NCBI GenBank assembly: GCA_002423495.1
Contig: DIWN01000012.1
Location: 1-18,910 of the forward strand
Source: Anaerolineaceae bacterium UBA6105
GTDB lineage: Bacteria; Chloroflexota; Anaerolineae; Anaerolineales; Anaerolineaceae
Direction of reading: 5' to 3'
Length of the DNA: 18,910 nucleotides
Below are positions 1 through 7,994 of this stretch, piece by piece; position 1 is the first letter of the stretch, and each line of letters begins with the position of its first letter. The notes beneath the pieces were generated by a model. It was not told where the DNA came from, searched no databases, and saw only the letters and a program-made list of their open reading frames with translations. The translations under genes and the position numbers were made by a program.

Positions 1-77
1 ACCACTTGGCAACACCCGCAAGTGAATTTCTATTTTATCTCAAAAGTCATTTTTTTGAAGGGTAAACAGGAAATAAC

Positions 78-482
78 ATGAAATCCAGAAGAAAAGAGAC
101 TGAGAAATTTATCCGGGGAAGAAGGAATTCGTTTCAGTTTGCCTTCTCGGGATTCTTTTATGTGCTCAAGACGCAAAAAAATGCCTGGCTGCATCTGGCA
201 GCAACGGTTGTGGTGGTGGTGCTTGCCTTGTGGCTGCAAATTGAGCGGCTCGAATGGCTGGCAATTCTGTTGGTGATCGGGTTGGTTTGGATGGCGGAGT
301 TTATGAATACGGCGCTTGAAGTGATTGTAGACCTGGCAAGCCCAGAGAAACATCCTCTTGCAAAAGTTGGCAAGGATGTCGGCGCGGCATCTGTCTTGAT
401 TGCCGCAATTTTGGCTGTTATCATTGGTTTCACCGTGCTTTGGCAACCACTCCTTGGAAAAATAGCATTAATGTTTGAATAA
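78..482 (+). CDS. dgkA: Diacylglycerol/undecaprenol kinase, DgkA family
   Basis: Small integral membrane lipid kinase of 134 residues. Family members phosphorylate diacylglycerol or, in Gram-positive-type members, undecaprenol, which recycles the lipid carrier for cell-wall synthesis. The sequence shows a basic cytoplasmic N-terminus, hydrophobic segments at about residues 38-54, 59-73 and 102-122, and the family signature with E74, N77 and E81 (EFMNTALE), followed by the AK..KD segment at 95-100. Length is normal for the family. The ATG at 78 follows an AGGAAA-type ribosome binding site. In frame 1 an open stretch from the window edge ends in TGA at 79-81, overlapping this ATG, so the gene may be coupled to an upstream gene cut off by the window. 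Substrate (diacylglycerol or undecaprenol) cannot be decided from sequence alone. Confidence 0.93.
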   Translation: MKSRRKETEKFIRGRRNSFQFAFSGFFYVLKTQKNAWLHLAATVVVVVLALWLQIERLEWLAILLVIGLVWMAEFMNTALEVIVDLASPEKHPLAKVGKDVGAASVLIAAILAVIIGFTVLWQPLLGKIALMFE

Positions 483-491
483 GCTTTTTGA

Positions 492-520
492 TTGAAATTG
501 AACCTAAATACTTGTATACT
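492..520 (+). promoter_or_regulatory. Sigma-A-type promoter of thioredoxin gene
   Basis: A -35 box TTGAAA (492-497) and a -10 box TATACT (515-520) are separated by 17 nt, each one base off consensus. The expected start is near 527, giving a short leader with the Shine-Dalgarno GGAGG at 535-539 before the ATG at 550. It lies just after the dgkA stop, so thioredoxin can be transcribed on its own. Confidence 0.7.
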
Positions 521-549
521 GGTACAAATTTACCGGAGGATATTATCTA

Positions 550-897
550 ATGATTGAAGAACCTATCAACGTTACAGATGCCGCTTTTCAGAAAACCGTC
601 ATCGAAAACACTTTACCTGTTATAGTCGACTTTTGGGCACCCTGGTGTGGTCCTTGTCGGATGGTTGCACCAACTCTGACAAAAATTGCCAAGGAAAATG
701 CTGGAAAACTGATTGTAGCAAAAGTCAACACTGATGAAAATCAGGAATGGGCTGGCAAGTATGGAGTGCAGGGCATTCCCACCATGCTGATGCTCAAAGA
801 TGGCAAGATTGTCCATCGCCAGGTTGGCGCGCTTCCTGAGCCAATGCTCAAAGATGTCGTCAAGCAATTTTTGGAAGTCTGCGAAGCTCAAAACTAA
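550..897 (+). CDS. trxA: Thioredoxin
   Basis: Cytoplasmic dithiol-disulfide oxidoreductase of 115 residues, the usual length. The redox-active site WCGPC is at residues 32-36 and the conserved cis-proline is at P77 in the GIPTML segment, so a functional thioredoxin fold is expected. It would be re-reduced by a thioredoxin reductase not present in this window. The ATG at 550 is preceded by a strong GGAGG at 535-539. The gene has its own promoter (492-520) and an intrinsic terminator (916-949), so it looks monocistronic. It converges on murA. Confidence 0.96.
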   Translation: MIEEPINVTDAAFQKTVIENTLPVIVDFWAPWCGPCRMVAPTLTKIAKENAGKLIVAKVNTDENQEWAGKYGVQGIPTMLMLKDGKIVHRQVGALPEPMLKDVVKQFLEVCEAQN

Positions 898-915
898 GTT
901 GATCTATCCAATATT

Positions 916-949
916 AATGAGGTTGGTAAAATTGCCAACCTCATTTTTT
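916..949 (+). terminator. Intrinsic terminator after trxA
   Basis: An 11-bp perfect inverted repeat (916-926 with 935-945, arm AATGAGGTTGG) with an 8-nt loop runs into a T-tract (944-949). It lies 18 nt after the thioredoxin stop. In the reverse direction the hairpin is followed only by TTAATATT, so it could be a weak terminator for the converging murA operon as well. Confidence 0.9.
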
Positions 950-984
950 AGTTAAATTTTGCTAAAAGCAGATTTGTTTTGAAA

Positions 985-2268
985 CTAGGTTTTTTCGCGA
1001 ACAATCTCAGCCCCAAGCCCACGCAACTTTTCCTCAATGCGTTCGTAACCGCGGTCGATTTGGGCAACATTGCGAATCGTTGAGATGCCATTTGCTGAAA
1101 GAGCGGCAAGGACCAGGGCGATACCAGCGCGAATATCCGGGCTGTCTAGTTTTTCTGCATTCAGGCGGGTAGGTCCATTGACAATGCATCGATGTGGGTC
1201 ACACAGAACAATCTGAGCGCCCATTGAGACCAATTTATCGGTGAAGAACATCCGGCTGGGATACATCCAGTCGTGAAAGAGGATCGTACCGGTGGACTGG
1301 GTGGCGATCACGATGGCGATGCTCATCAGATCAGTGGGGAAGGCAGGCCAGGGCATCACGCTGATCTCAGGAATGGCATTTCCCAGATCAGGTTGAATCA
1401 CCAGGCGCTGATTGGCACCTACGAGGATGTCATCCCCGATGAAGGTCAAATCGACGCCCAGCCGTTTCAGGACCATCTTGATCATCGAAAGATGTTCAAC
1501 GCCTGCGTTTTTAATGCGAATTTCGCCGTGGGTAACAACGGCCGCGCCAACGAAACTGATCACTTCCAGGTAATCAGGACCAATGGCGAACTCGGTTCCG
1601 TGCAAGCTTTCTTTTCCCTCTATGACCAGCGTGTTAGAGCCGATGTTTTGAACATCGGCGCCCATCGCGTTCAGCAACTTGCAAAGCTCCTGGATGTGAG
1701 GTTCGGAAGCGGCGTTTCGTATAGTCGTTTTACCCTTGGCAAGGACAGCCGCCATGATCGTATTTTCAGTTGCGGTCACACTGGCTTCATCAAGCAGGAT
1801 GTCCGCTCCTGTCAGCCTTTCAGATTTGAAGTCAAACACCCCATCAAATTTAAAATTTGCGCCAAGCTTTTCAAGTGCCAGGATGTGCGTGTCGACCCGG
1901 CGTCGTCCGATCACGTCACCTCCGGGGGGAGGCAAAACCAAATCGCCAAATCTGGCAATCATTGGACCAGCCAAGAGAATTGAAGCACGAATTTGGCGGC
2001 AGAGGTCGGGATCAAGATCTGAAGGGCAAATGTTTTTTGCCTGAAAACGCCAGGAGGAGTTGTTTTCCAGTTCTTCTATTTCCACGCCCAGACTTTCAAG
2101 GAGCCTACACATGGTTTGTGTGTCTTTGATGTTGGGCATGTTGTGCAAGATGACAGGTTCCTCTGTAAGAAGACAGGCTGCCATCATGGGTAATGCTGCG
2201 TTCTTGTTGCCAGAAGGCTGCATCGTGCCACGCAATGGTCGTCCCCCAGTGATAACTAATTTGTCCAT
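985..2268 (-). CDS. murA: UDP-N-acetylglucosamine 1-carboxyvinyltransferase (MurA), Cys-to-Asp type
   Basis: Catalyses the first committed step of peptidoglycan synthesis, moving enolpyruvate from PEP to UDP-GlcNAc in the cytoplasm. The 427-residue length fits the family. K22 in the NKNAALP motif matches the substrate-binding Lys-Asn pair, and D313 in FPTD matches the catalytic Asp (D305 in E. coli). The loop that normally reads GGC.IG.R reads GGDVIGRR, placing D118 where MurA has Cys115, the fosfomycin target. The central domain is also divergent (DYLEVISF where E. coli has a RIETGTF-like segment), so a MurA paralogue of changed role is a lesser possibility. The ATG (2266-2268) follows GGAG at 7 nt and lies 24 nt after the pckA stop, so the two are probably co-transcribed. 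Confidence 0.9.
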   Translation of the reverse strand: MDKLVITGGRPLRGTMQPSGNKNAALPMMAACLLTEEPVILHNMPNIKDTQTMCRLLESLGVEIEELENNSSWRFQAKNICPSDLDPDLCRQIRASILLAGPMIARFGDLVLPPPGGDVIGRRRVDTHILALEKLGANFKFDGVFDFKSERLTGADILLDEASVTATENTIMAAVLAKGKTTIRNAASEPHIQELCKLLNAMGADVQNIGSNTLVIEGKESLHGTEFAIGPDYLEVISFVGAAVVTHGEIRIKNAGVEHLSMIKMVLKRLGVDLTFIGDDILVGANQRLVIQPDLGNAIPEISVMPWPAFPTDLMSIAIVIATQSTGTILFHDWMYPSRMFFTDKLVSMGAQIVLCDPHRCIVNGPTRLNAEKLDSPDIRAGIALVLAALSANGISTIRNVAQIDRGYERIEEKLRGLGAEIVREKT

Positions 2269-2292
2269 CAGATCTCCATTTTTGTATTTAAT

Positions 2293-3885
2293 CTATTGAA
2301 TTCGGGGACCAGCTTCCACTACTTCCCGGGAGACCGAATCCACGTATTTTTTGAAATTCTCAACAAATTTTTGCGCCAGCTGGACTGCTTCTTCTTTATA
2401 GGCGCTTTGATCGCTCCATGAAAGCTCCGGATTCAGGACCTCTTGCGGCACACCAGGAACCTCGTTGGGAATTTCCACCTGGAAGATAGAGTGCGTGTGG
2501 GTCTCCACGTGATCCAAAGCACCACTCAGAACGGCAGAAATCATTGCCCGGGTCAAAGGAAGGGCTATGCGCTTACCAACACCAAAGCCACCGCCGGACC
2601 AACCAGTGTTTAGCAACCACACTTGTGTGCCGTGTTTGGTCAGTTTTTCAGAAAGTAATCTGGCATACACAGTCGGTTTAAGCGGCAGGAATGGATCGCC
2701 GAAACAAGTTGAGAAGGTAGCCTTCGGTTTATCGCCAAGACCGCGTTCTGTGCCAGCCAGCTTGGAAGTGTAGCCGCTCAGGAAGTAATACATTGCCTGG
2801 GCGTTACTGAGCCTGGCCAGAGGAGGCATGACGCCAAAAGCATCAGCAGTCAGGAAGAAAATGTGATTTGGATGTCCACCCATACCGGAAGGCTCGTAAT
2901 TGGCGATGAACTCCAGAGGGTAGGAGGCGCGGGTGTTTTCTGTAATTGCGCTGGAGTCAAAATCGGGGTGATGATTCTCATCAAGAGGGACATCTTCGAT
3001 CAGGCAGCCAAATCGGTTGATGGCGGACCAGACCAGGGGTTCGTATTTTGGGTTAATACGAATTGTCTTGGCGTAACAACCGCCCTCAAAATTGAACATA
3101 CCATTATCACTCCAGCCATGCTCATCATCGCCAATCAAAGCGCGTTCTGGGTCAGAAGAAAGCGTGGTTTTACCAGTGCCGCTGAGGCCAAAAAAGAGAG
3201 AAGTACTGCCATCCTGACCTTTATTGGCTGAACAATGCAGGGGAAGAATACCTTTTTTTGGAAGCACGTAGTTCATGAAAGTGAAAACGGATTTTTTGAT
3301 TTCACCGGCGTAGAGCGTGCTGCCGACCAGGATCTTTTTGGCATCAAAGTTCAGGATTACCATTGCCGGTGACCGCAAACCGTCTGCTTGCGGGTTTGCA
3401 GCAAATTGTGAGGAAACTAAAATGGTGAAATCCGGATCTATGTGCGTTTCACCCGACTTTGATTCGATGAACATATTTAAAGCTGCCAGATTTTGCCAGG
3501 CAAGATCTGTAATGACTCTAACCCGGGCAGTGTAATCAGGATCGGCGCCAACAAATACATCCCGAATGTAAAGCCGCTGGGTGTTCATTTTTTGCACTAA
3601 TTTAGCTTGCAGTTTAGAGAATTGCTCCTCGGAAAGAGATTCCGTGCCAGAAGCAAACCAAAGATCGGGGTCGCCATTTTCAATCAGATATTTGTCGTTT
3701 GGAGAACGTCCAGTATAGGGTGAATTGTCAACGACCAAAGCACCTGAATCACTGAATTTGCCTTCACCGTCCAGGATAGCCTGCGTGATCAGATCCGCCC
3801 TGTCAAGATTATAACGAACCTCTTTGACTTCACTTAACCCTAATTTTTCCAATTCAGATCTTAATGCTTCGTGCAGTGGTTCCAT
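2293..3885 (-). CDS. pckA: Phosphoenolpyruvate carboxykinase (ATP)
   Basis: Interconverts oxaloacetate plus ATP with PEP, CO2 and ADP in the cytosol. In gluconeogenic organisms it forms PEP; in some fermenters it runs towards oxaloacetate. The 530-residue length is typical of the ATP-dependent family. Visible motifs are R60 in the substrate-binding YTGRSPNDK segment, YAGEIKKS (192-199) with the metal-binding Lys, H217, the P-loop GLSGTGKTT (233-241) and the kinase-2 motif GDDEHGWSD (252-260). The ATG has a good Shine-Dalgarno (AGAGGAAGG) and sits 11 nt after the stop of the lipoprotein gene; murA follows after 24 nt. PEP is a substrate of MurA, so the neighbours share a metabolite, but whether this matters for regulation is speculation. 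Confidence 0.97.
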   Translation of the reverse strand: MEPLHEALRSELEKLGLSEVKEVRYNLDRADLITQAILDGEGKFSDSGALVVDNSPYTGRSPNDKYLIENGDPDLWFASGTESLSEEQFSKLQAKLVQKMNTQRLYIRDVFVGADPDYTARVRVITDLAWQNLAALNMFIESKSGETHIDPDFTILVSSQFAANPQADGLRSPAMVILNFDAKKILVGSTLYAGEIKKSVFTFMNYVLPKKGILPLHCSANKGQDGSTSLFFGLSGTGKTTLSSDPERALIGDDEHGWSDNGMFNFEGGCYAKTIRINPKYEPLVWSAINRFGCLIEDVPLDENHHPDFDSSAITENTRASYPLEFIANYEPSGMGGHPNHIFFLTADAFGVMPPLARLSNAQAMYYFLSGYTSKLAGTERGLGDKPKATFSTCFGDPFLPLKPTVYARLLSEKLTKHGTQVWLLNTGWSGGGFGVGKRIALPLTRAMISAVLSGALDHVETHTHSIFQVEIPNEVPGVPQEVLNPELSWSDQSAYKEEAVQLAQKFVENFKKYVDSVSREVVEAGPRIQ

Positions 3886-3896
3886 GTACCTTCCTC

Positions 3897-6320
3897 TTAG
3901 TTATTTTGTGTGGTGAGACTAATGAAAGAATTCATCGCTGGTTTTCCGTAGATAGAGGACGAAAAGTCAGTCAATTGCAAAACGGGGAAAAAGCCACGCG
4001 TGCTGATGCCGCTGACCCAGTCGCGTGAACTTAAAACTGGGGTATAGACCTGGTAAAAATAGTCTTGTGATGCAAGATCCACATTACCGGTGCCATATTG
4101 CGAGTTCAGGGGGCTGATCAATGAGCGAGTTGCACTTTCAGAATCCAAACGGCTGCTTGTCAGTGAGGCTGCGTTCAATCCAAAGAACAGAGGCTTATCG
4201 ACGGTCTCATAGAACTCGTACACTGTTCTATCCAGGTAAGACCCAACTGAATATTGATCGTACGTATAGGGCTGCAAACCTTGGTCACTCAAAGTAAGAT
4301 AAAATCCGTCGACCTTGTCAAAAAAACTGAAGTTAACAAGATTTCCGTCATCGGCAGGAATGCCAAAAAGCAGCTGACCAGTGTAATAAGTGTTCACTTT
4401 ATCGAGCAGGTCTGACCATAACTGTTCCGCAGTTTTAGGCGTGCCAAAGTTCGATCCGACGGTTTTGATAGCGCCGGGAAGGCTGGATTCTACGCCGCTT
4501 CCTCCAAGAATAAGTTGGTCAATTCCGTTGACATTCGCAAATTGACTGTAACTCATAATAAAACGTTCATAATCGGCATACCATTGCTGCCACCACAACA
4601 GATTCCTTTCGGAATTCAGCCACCAACTACTGGGGGAGGCTCCGGGGAACACAACTTGAGGGTAGAGCGCGACGGTGAAGCCGTTGGATTTTGCAAGTGA
4701 AACGACTTCTGCTAATTCGGTCAAAAGCATAGAAGAATTTGCATCAAACTCAAGATGTGGTAAGCCTTTTCTTTCGATCAAGTTCCATGAAGGTGTGAGA
4801 ACCAACCAGTTGACACCGTATTGTTCAAGGTCTTTTGAAATTTGACGATGACGGCTGATAAAACTGGGATGGTAACCTGGCATCAACTCAACCCCAACCA
4901 GCCGCGAAGCTTCTGCCTGGATTAATTCGATTGGCGTTGTCTTGCTGAAATCCCAGAAAGTCCAGCTTTCAATCTGGATTGTTTGAGGCGCATCTGATAT
5001 GTAATCTACCCTGTAAGGATTCGCGCTGCTGACAGGATCAACGGAAAGATCTGCCTGGTCATTTCTGGTAAAACGGTAAGTGACCGTGCCAAGGCTGGAA
5101 CTGCCAAAGAAAAGGAACATCCACTCGTTATTGTCCATATGCCACATGGGAATGGGTTGGTGGGCATGATTGGTAAAGAATTGGATGCTCACGCTATCCT
5201 CAGGTGGTGTTCCATCTGGTGCCCGGGCGATGATAGTCGTGGGTTTTTGGTCATCGATGCGCCAGTTGGTAACCTCATCTGTGATGATCACATCATGATC
5301 AGGAAGGATAAGTGTTCGAATTAACAAAGCTCCATCTTGATCGCGTTCCGCATTAATGTATCCGTTACCCAGGGTGTATTTATAGCGAAAGACATTGCCG
5401 GCATGCAATTTGACCTGAATTGAGTAGGTCCCATCTCCATCTCGAGACATTAAAGGCATGCGGGAGGCAAAGGAACCTTGCGAGTATTCATTGAATATTG
5501 CACCCAATTGCGCATAGTTTCCTGCTAATCTAATTGGAGCACCAATTGCATCAGATGGCGGGGTAAGGTTTAGGGTGACCGTAATTTCCGGCAGAGGGAT
5601 CATTTGAATCACAGCAGGTGTTGAAAGTCCAGACACCAGGTTTGCCTGCTGCTGGAATGTCGCGTGGCTGCCATCAATAGATACGGCGCTGATATTATGC
5701 ACGCCAACAGGTAAATCGTTGAGGACGAACCTTCCGGTCATATCAGTGAAAGTCTGATAACCTGCAATGTTGATCAGAACATCAGGGAGAGGCTGGTTGC
5801 TCTTGCTGTCATGGACAATTCCATTGAGATCAGCCGTCTCTCCAGTGTAGGGGGCGTTTGGCCAGGCGGAGACAAAGTCCTTGATCACCTTATTCTTTTG
5901 CACCGAGACAATACGGTAACCGACAGGAGCGCCATCCGCTCTTTGTTCCGGAACTTCCAATGGGGCAGTCATCACGTAACGGTATCGCAGCGTGGCATTC
6001 TCGGGCAGATTCAATATTCCGCTGAATGTCCCGTCCGCCTGGCGTGAAAGCGAGGTGCGTTCAATGTTGTAGAGCATACCGCTTACTTCGTCAAAAACGT
6101 CCACAGCCAGTTGGGTATCAGCAGATGCAGGTATCCGCAATTCCACGTTGAATTCCTGTGGGATCAAATCTGGTGTGACTACTTTTTTAGGAATTTCTGG
6201 ACTTTTTGTGGGGATTGGTTTATCGGCTGGATCAATTCGAATTACACAACCAAATAAAAGACTTACCGCCAACAAACTCAAGGGCAGCCGGAGGTATTTT
6301 TGAATTTTTCTCGATGGCAT
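3897..6320 (-). CDS. Multidomain lipoprotein with C-terminal glycoside-hydrolase-like TIM barrel
   Basis: A predicted exported lipoprotein of 807 residues. A signal peptide with lipobox LLFGC puts the lipidated Cys at residue 25, followed by a Pro/Lys-rich linker. Then come a beta-rich region (about 57-150), a carboxypeptidase-regulatory-like beta sandwich (about 163-241), two more beta-sandwich regions resembling starch-binding or linker domains (about 246-354 and 360-452), and an alpha/beta barrel (about 474-800) that resembles GH113-type barrels. E611 in GGSGVES follows a hydrophobic strand and could be the acid/base; the late strand KPLFFGLNAAS lacks the Glu often seen as nucleophile. Either a surface polysaccharide enzyme or a non-catalytic carbohydrate binder is possible; substrate unknown. 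The gene starts 9 nt after the nusB stop with a weak ribosome binding site. Confidence 0.75.
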   Translation of the reverse strand: MPSRKIQKYLRLPLSLLAVSLLFGCVIRIDPADKPIPTKSPEIPKKVVTPDLIPQEFNVELRIPASADTQLAVDVFDEVSGMLYNIERTSLSRQADGTFSGILNLPENATLRYRYVMTAPLEVPEQRADGAPVGYRIVSVQKNKVIKDFVSAWPNAPYTGETADLNGIVHDSKSNQPLPDVLINIAGYQTFTDMTGRFVLNDLPVGVHNISAVSIDGSHATFQQQANLVSGLSTPAVIQMIPLPEITVTLNLTPPSDAIGAPIRLAGNYAQLGAIFNEYSQGSFASRMPLMSRDGDGTYSIQVKLHAGNVFRYKYTLGNGYINAERDQDGALLIRTLILPDHDVIITDEVTNWRIDDQKPTTIIARAPDGTPPEDSVSIQFFTNHAHQPIPMWHMDNNEWMFLFFGSSSLGTVTYRFTRNDQADLSVDPVSSANPYRVDYISDAPQTIQIESWTFWDFSKTTPIELIQAEASRLVGVELMPGYHPSFISRHRQISKDLEQYGVNWLVLTPSWNLIERKGLPHLEFDANSSMLLTELAEVVSLAKSNGFTVALYPQVVFPGASPSSWWLNSERNLLWWQQWYADYERFIMSYSQFANVNGIDQLILGGSGVESSLPGAIKTVGSNFGTPKTAEQLWSDLLDKVNTYYTGQLLFGIPADDGNLVNFSFFDKVDGFYLTLSDQGLQPYTYDQYSVGSYLDRTVYEFYETVDKPLFFGLNAASLTSSRLDSESATRSLISPLNSQYGTGNVDLASQDYFYQVYTPVLSSRDWVSGISTRGFFPVLQLTDFSSSIYGKPAMNSFISLTTQNN

Positions 6321-6329
6321 AAGAACCTG

Positions 6330-6758
6330 CTACTTATTTAGAGTCTGTGTAATTGTCTCGATATTATCCGCAAGGCTCCCTAAGACACCATTTACAAAGC
6401 GAGGGGAGCTGTCTGTGCCAAATGCCTTAGCCAGCTCTACCGCCTCATTTATTCCAACTTTCAGAGGTGTTTTCCGGTAAACAGCTACTTCCCACAATGC
6501 CAGCCTCAGGATGTTACGATCAATCACGGCAACCTGATCCAAAGGCCATTCAGGAGCATGTTCAGCAATCAGCAAGTCCAATTTTTCTGCAAATTCACGA
6601 ACTCCCGCTGTCAGCATACGTGCAAATTCATACTGGGCATCATCCAGCCCCATAGAATCAATCCTGTCAGCAACGACCTCACCAAGCAAGTGATCGGTGA
6701 GGTCGAGCTCGTAAAGTGATTGTAGGACACATATGCGCGCCTCGGTTCTTGATTTCAT
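6330..6758 (-). CDS. nusB: Transcription antitermination factor NusB
   Basis: All-helical RNA-binding protein of 142 residues that pairs with NusE (ribosomal protein S10) on boxA RNA during rRNA transcription antitermination. Family marks are the basic N-terminal SRTEARICVLQSLYELDL segment, the central DRNILRLALWE helix and the C-terminal KTPLKVGINEAVELAKAFGT...FVNGVLG block. Length is normal. Its ATG overlaps the asp23 stop (ATGA at 6755-6758), which indicates translational coupling. An asp23-nusB order is also known in Bacillus (yqhY-nusB), which supports both calls. Confidence 0.95.
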   Translation of the reverse strand: MKSRTEARICVLQSLYELDLTDHLLGEVVADRIDSMGLDDAQYEFARMLTAGVREFAEKLDLLIAEHAPEWPLDQVAVIDRNILRLALWEVAVYRKTPLKVGINEAVELAKAFGTDSSPRFVNGVLGSLADNIETITQTLNK

Positions 6759-7084
6759 TGCACCTTTGCTTCTAAATCGATATCGGTTACATGCACATCT
6801 ATTCGAGCAACTTCCATGCCAACCATTTCAGTGATCGCCCTTGTAACCCTCTTTTGCACTGTCTGAGCCACCAGGCGCACATTTTCTTCGCTTCCGGGAA
6901 TAATGTAGAGCTCAACTTCAATCAAGTCTTCCTTTACGGTCACTTTCACACCGTCGTCAGGCACATTACTCAGGCCTTCACGGCTGCTGAGCCGTCTGAC
7001 ACCGGGAGTAGCCAGGGTCGTTAGTTTGGCAATGGTATGCAAAACGCTTGGTGCGATAGTTGTTTTTCCAGTTGTTTCTTCCAT
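6755..7084 (-). CDS. Asp23/Gls24 family envelope stress-response protein
   Basis: A 109-residue member of the Asp23/Gls24 (DUF322) family. Members are small cytoplasmic proteins linked to cell-envelope stress; the precise biochemical role is not settled. The family pattern is visible as VLHTIAKLTTLATPGVRRLS near the N-terminus, the VKVTVKEDLIEVELYIIPGS central strands and VQKRVTRAITEMVGMEVARIDVHVTDI at the end. No membrane segment is present. It overlaps nusB by 4 nt and follows the upstream unknown gene by 12 nt. The ribosome binding site is weak (AGAG). It is probably the YqhY-type paralogue rather than the membrane-anchored Asp23 of staphylococci. Confidence 0.88.
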   Translation of the reverse strand: MEETTGKTTIAPSVLHTIAKLTTLATPGVRRLSSREGLSNVPDDGVKVTVKEDLIEVELYIIPGSEENVRLVAQTVQKRVTRAITEMVGMEVARIDVHVTDIDLEAKVQ

Positions 7085-7096
7085 GATTTCTCTTTT

Positions 7097-7600
7097 CTAA
7101 GGCAAATAGCCTGTCAATAGAACGCTAAGAAGTGCAGTTTCATCTTTGCTCAAAGGAAAATCTTTTTCCTGGGCAGTAATTTTTTCGAAAAGAGTGTCAA
7201 AGTCAATCCCCTCTGGCCAGCCTTCAAGAAAGGTGTTCAGTGGGTCAGGATATCCCTCGGAAGCTTGTTCGGAGATAGGAAATTTCAGATCGACAAGAGA
7301 TTGTTTAAGTGCTTCATGCCATTTGGCATATAGGGATTGCCAGGACTTGAGACAAATCAGACTGAATTTCGAATCTGTTTCGAAAACAGATTCAGCATCC
7401 CGGATCAAGAGAGCACGGGGAGCAACCATTGGGTTGCGAAATCCACTGATCCTGACCTGCTCTTTTACCTCTGCCACTAATTCCCGCCGCAAATCAGCAG
7501 GAAGGTCGCCGAGATTTTCAAATATTTTCTGCAATATTTCTTTTCCAAAGTACGGTTCAATAAAGACGTTTAAAGCAATTGCTGGTCTAAACTCGTCCAT
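7097..7600 (-). CDS. Conserved-looking protein of unknown function (167 aa)
   Basis: I do not recognise a family. The protein is 167 residues, soluble, with no signal peptide or membrane segment, and predicted mostly helical (for example the region around 20-50 and the Trp-rich stretch SLICLKSWQSLYAKWHEALKQSLVDL). It ends in a hydrophobic LLSVLLTGYLP. The ATG (7598-7600) has a clear Shine-Dalgarno AAGGAG, and asp23 begins 12 nt after its stop, so it belongs to the asp23-nusB transcription unit. A GC-rich imperfect hairpin (about 7614-7632) lies immediately before the ribosome binding site. Real gene with good confidence; function unknown. Confidence 0.75.
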   Translation of the reverse strand: MDEFRPAIALNVFIEPYFGKEILQKIFENLGDLPADLRRELVAEVKEQVRISGFRNPMVAPRALLIRDAESVFETDSKFSLICLKSWQSLYAKWHEALKQSLVDLKFPISEQASEGYPDPLNTFLEGWPEGIDFDTLFEKITAQEKDFPLSKDETALLSVLLTGYLP

Positions 7601-7648
7601 AATAACTCCTTCTTGCGCGGACTTGTCGCGCGGTAAACACAGGCAGGG

Positions 7649-7912
7649 CTAATAGTCCTCGTTCTCTCCAGCCAGGTCGTCGTCGTCGTCTTCGTCCTCT
7701 TCGACTGCCCAGAGATCTACGTGTTCATCATCCCCGCCCATTTCGTCCCAATCATCCAGTTCTTCGTCTTCCCAGGCTGAACCAGCATGATCCTCCTCAT
7801 TGGGGGAATAAGTCAGGCAACCTTTGTCAGGGTCAATTTCAATGGCTGCTGCGGTGCAATAGCGTTCGTCCAAAAAAATACAATCCAGATAATGGCAGCG
7901 AATTTTGGGCAT
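7649..7912 (-). CDS. Small DUF1540-like Cys protein with acidic tail
   Basis: The N-terminal 40 residues carry four Cys in a pattern like DUF1540: C-x4-C-x7-C-x12-C with IEIDP between the last two, suggesting a small metal-binding (probably zinc) module. The rest of the protein is an extremely acidic, presumably disordered tail rich in Asp, Glu and Trp with almost no basic residues. An ATG 15 nt further upstream (7925-7927) would give 92 residues, but it has no Shine-Dalgarno. The GGAG that overlaps that first ATG is 9 nt before the ATG at 7910-7912, so I chose the latter (87 residues, starting MPKIRCHYLDC). It is probably the first gene of the run down to murA. Function unknown; protein-protein or nucleic-acid mimicry by the tail is only a guess. 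Confidence 0.75.
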   Translation of the reverse strand: MPKIRCHYLDCIFLDERYCTAAAIEIDPDKGCLTYSPNEEDHAGSAWEDEELDDWDEMGGDDEHVDLWAVEEDEDDDDDLAGENEDY

Positions 7913-7951
7913 TTTCATAAACTCCATAAATAGTTAGATATTTTCGCAGGC

Positions 7952-7980
7952 ATTTTACCTTAGGAACCATAAACCGTAAA
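7952..7980 (-). promoter_or_regulatory. Candidate promoter for the Cys/acidic protein - asp23 - nusB unit
   Basis: Read on the minus strand, TTTACG (7975-7980) and TAAAAT (7952-7957) are separated by 17 nt, in the gap after the rel gene. The expected transcript start is about 33 nt before the chosen ATG at 7912. The -35 box is weak, so this is a moderate call. Confidence 0.4.
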
Positions 7981-7994
7981 GAAGGGCAATCTAC

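Noticed and set aside
1..81. Possible 3' end of an upstream gene: frame 1 is open from the edge to a TGA overlapping the dgkA ATG (ATGA), and frame 3 is open to a TAA at 63-65.
   Set aside because: Only about 20-26 residues are available in each frame and neither resembles a known C-terminus, so I cannot choose between them or call a gene.
1273..1983. Plus-strand open frame (236 codons) inside murA.
   Set aside because: Antisense to a conserved MurA; the translation has no family features.
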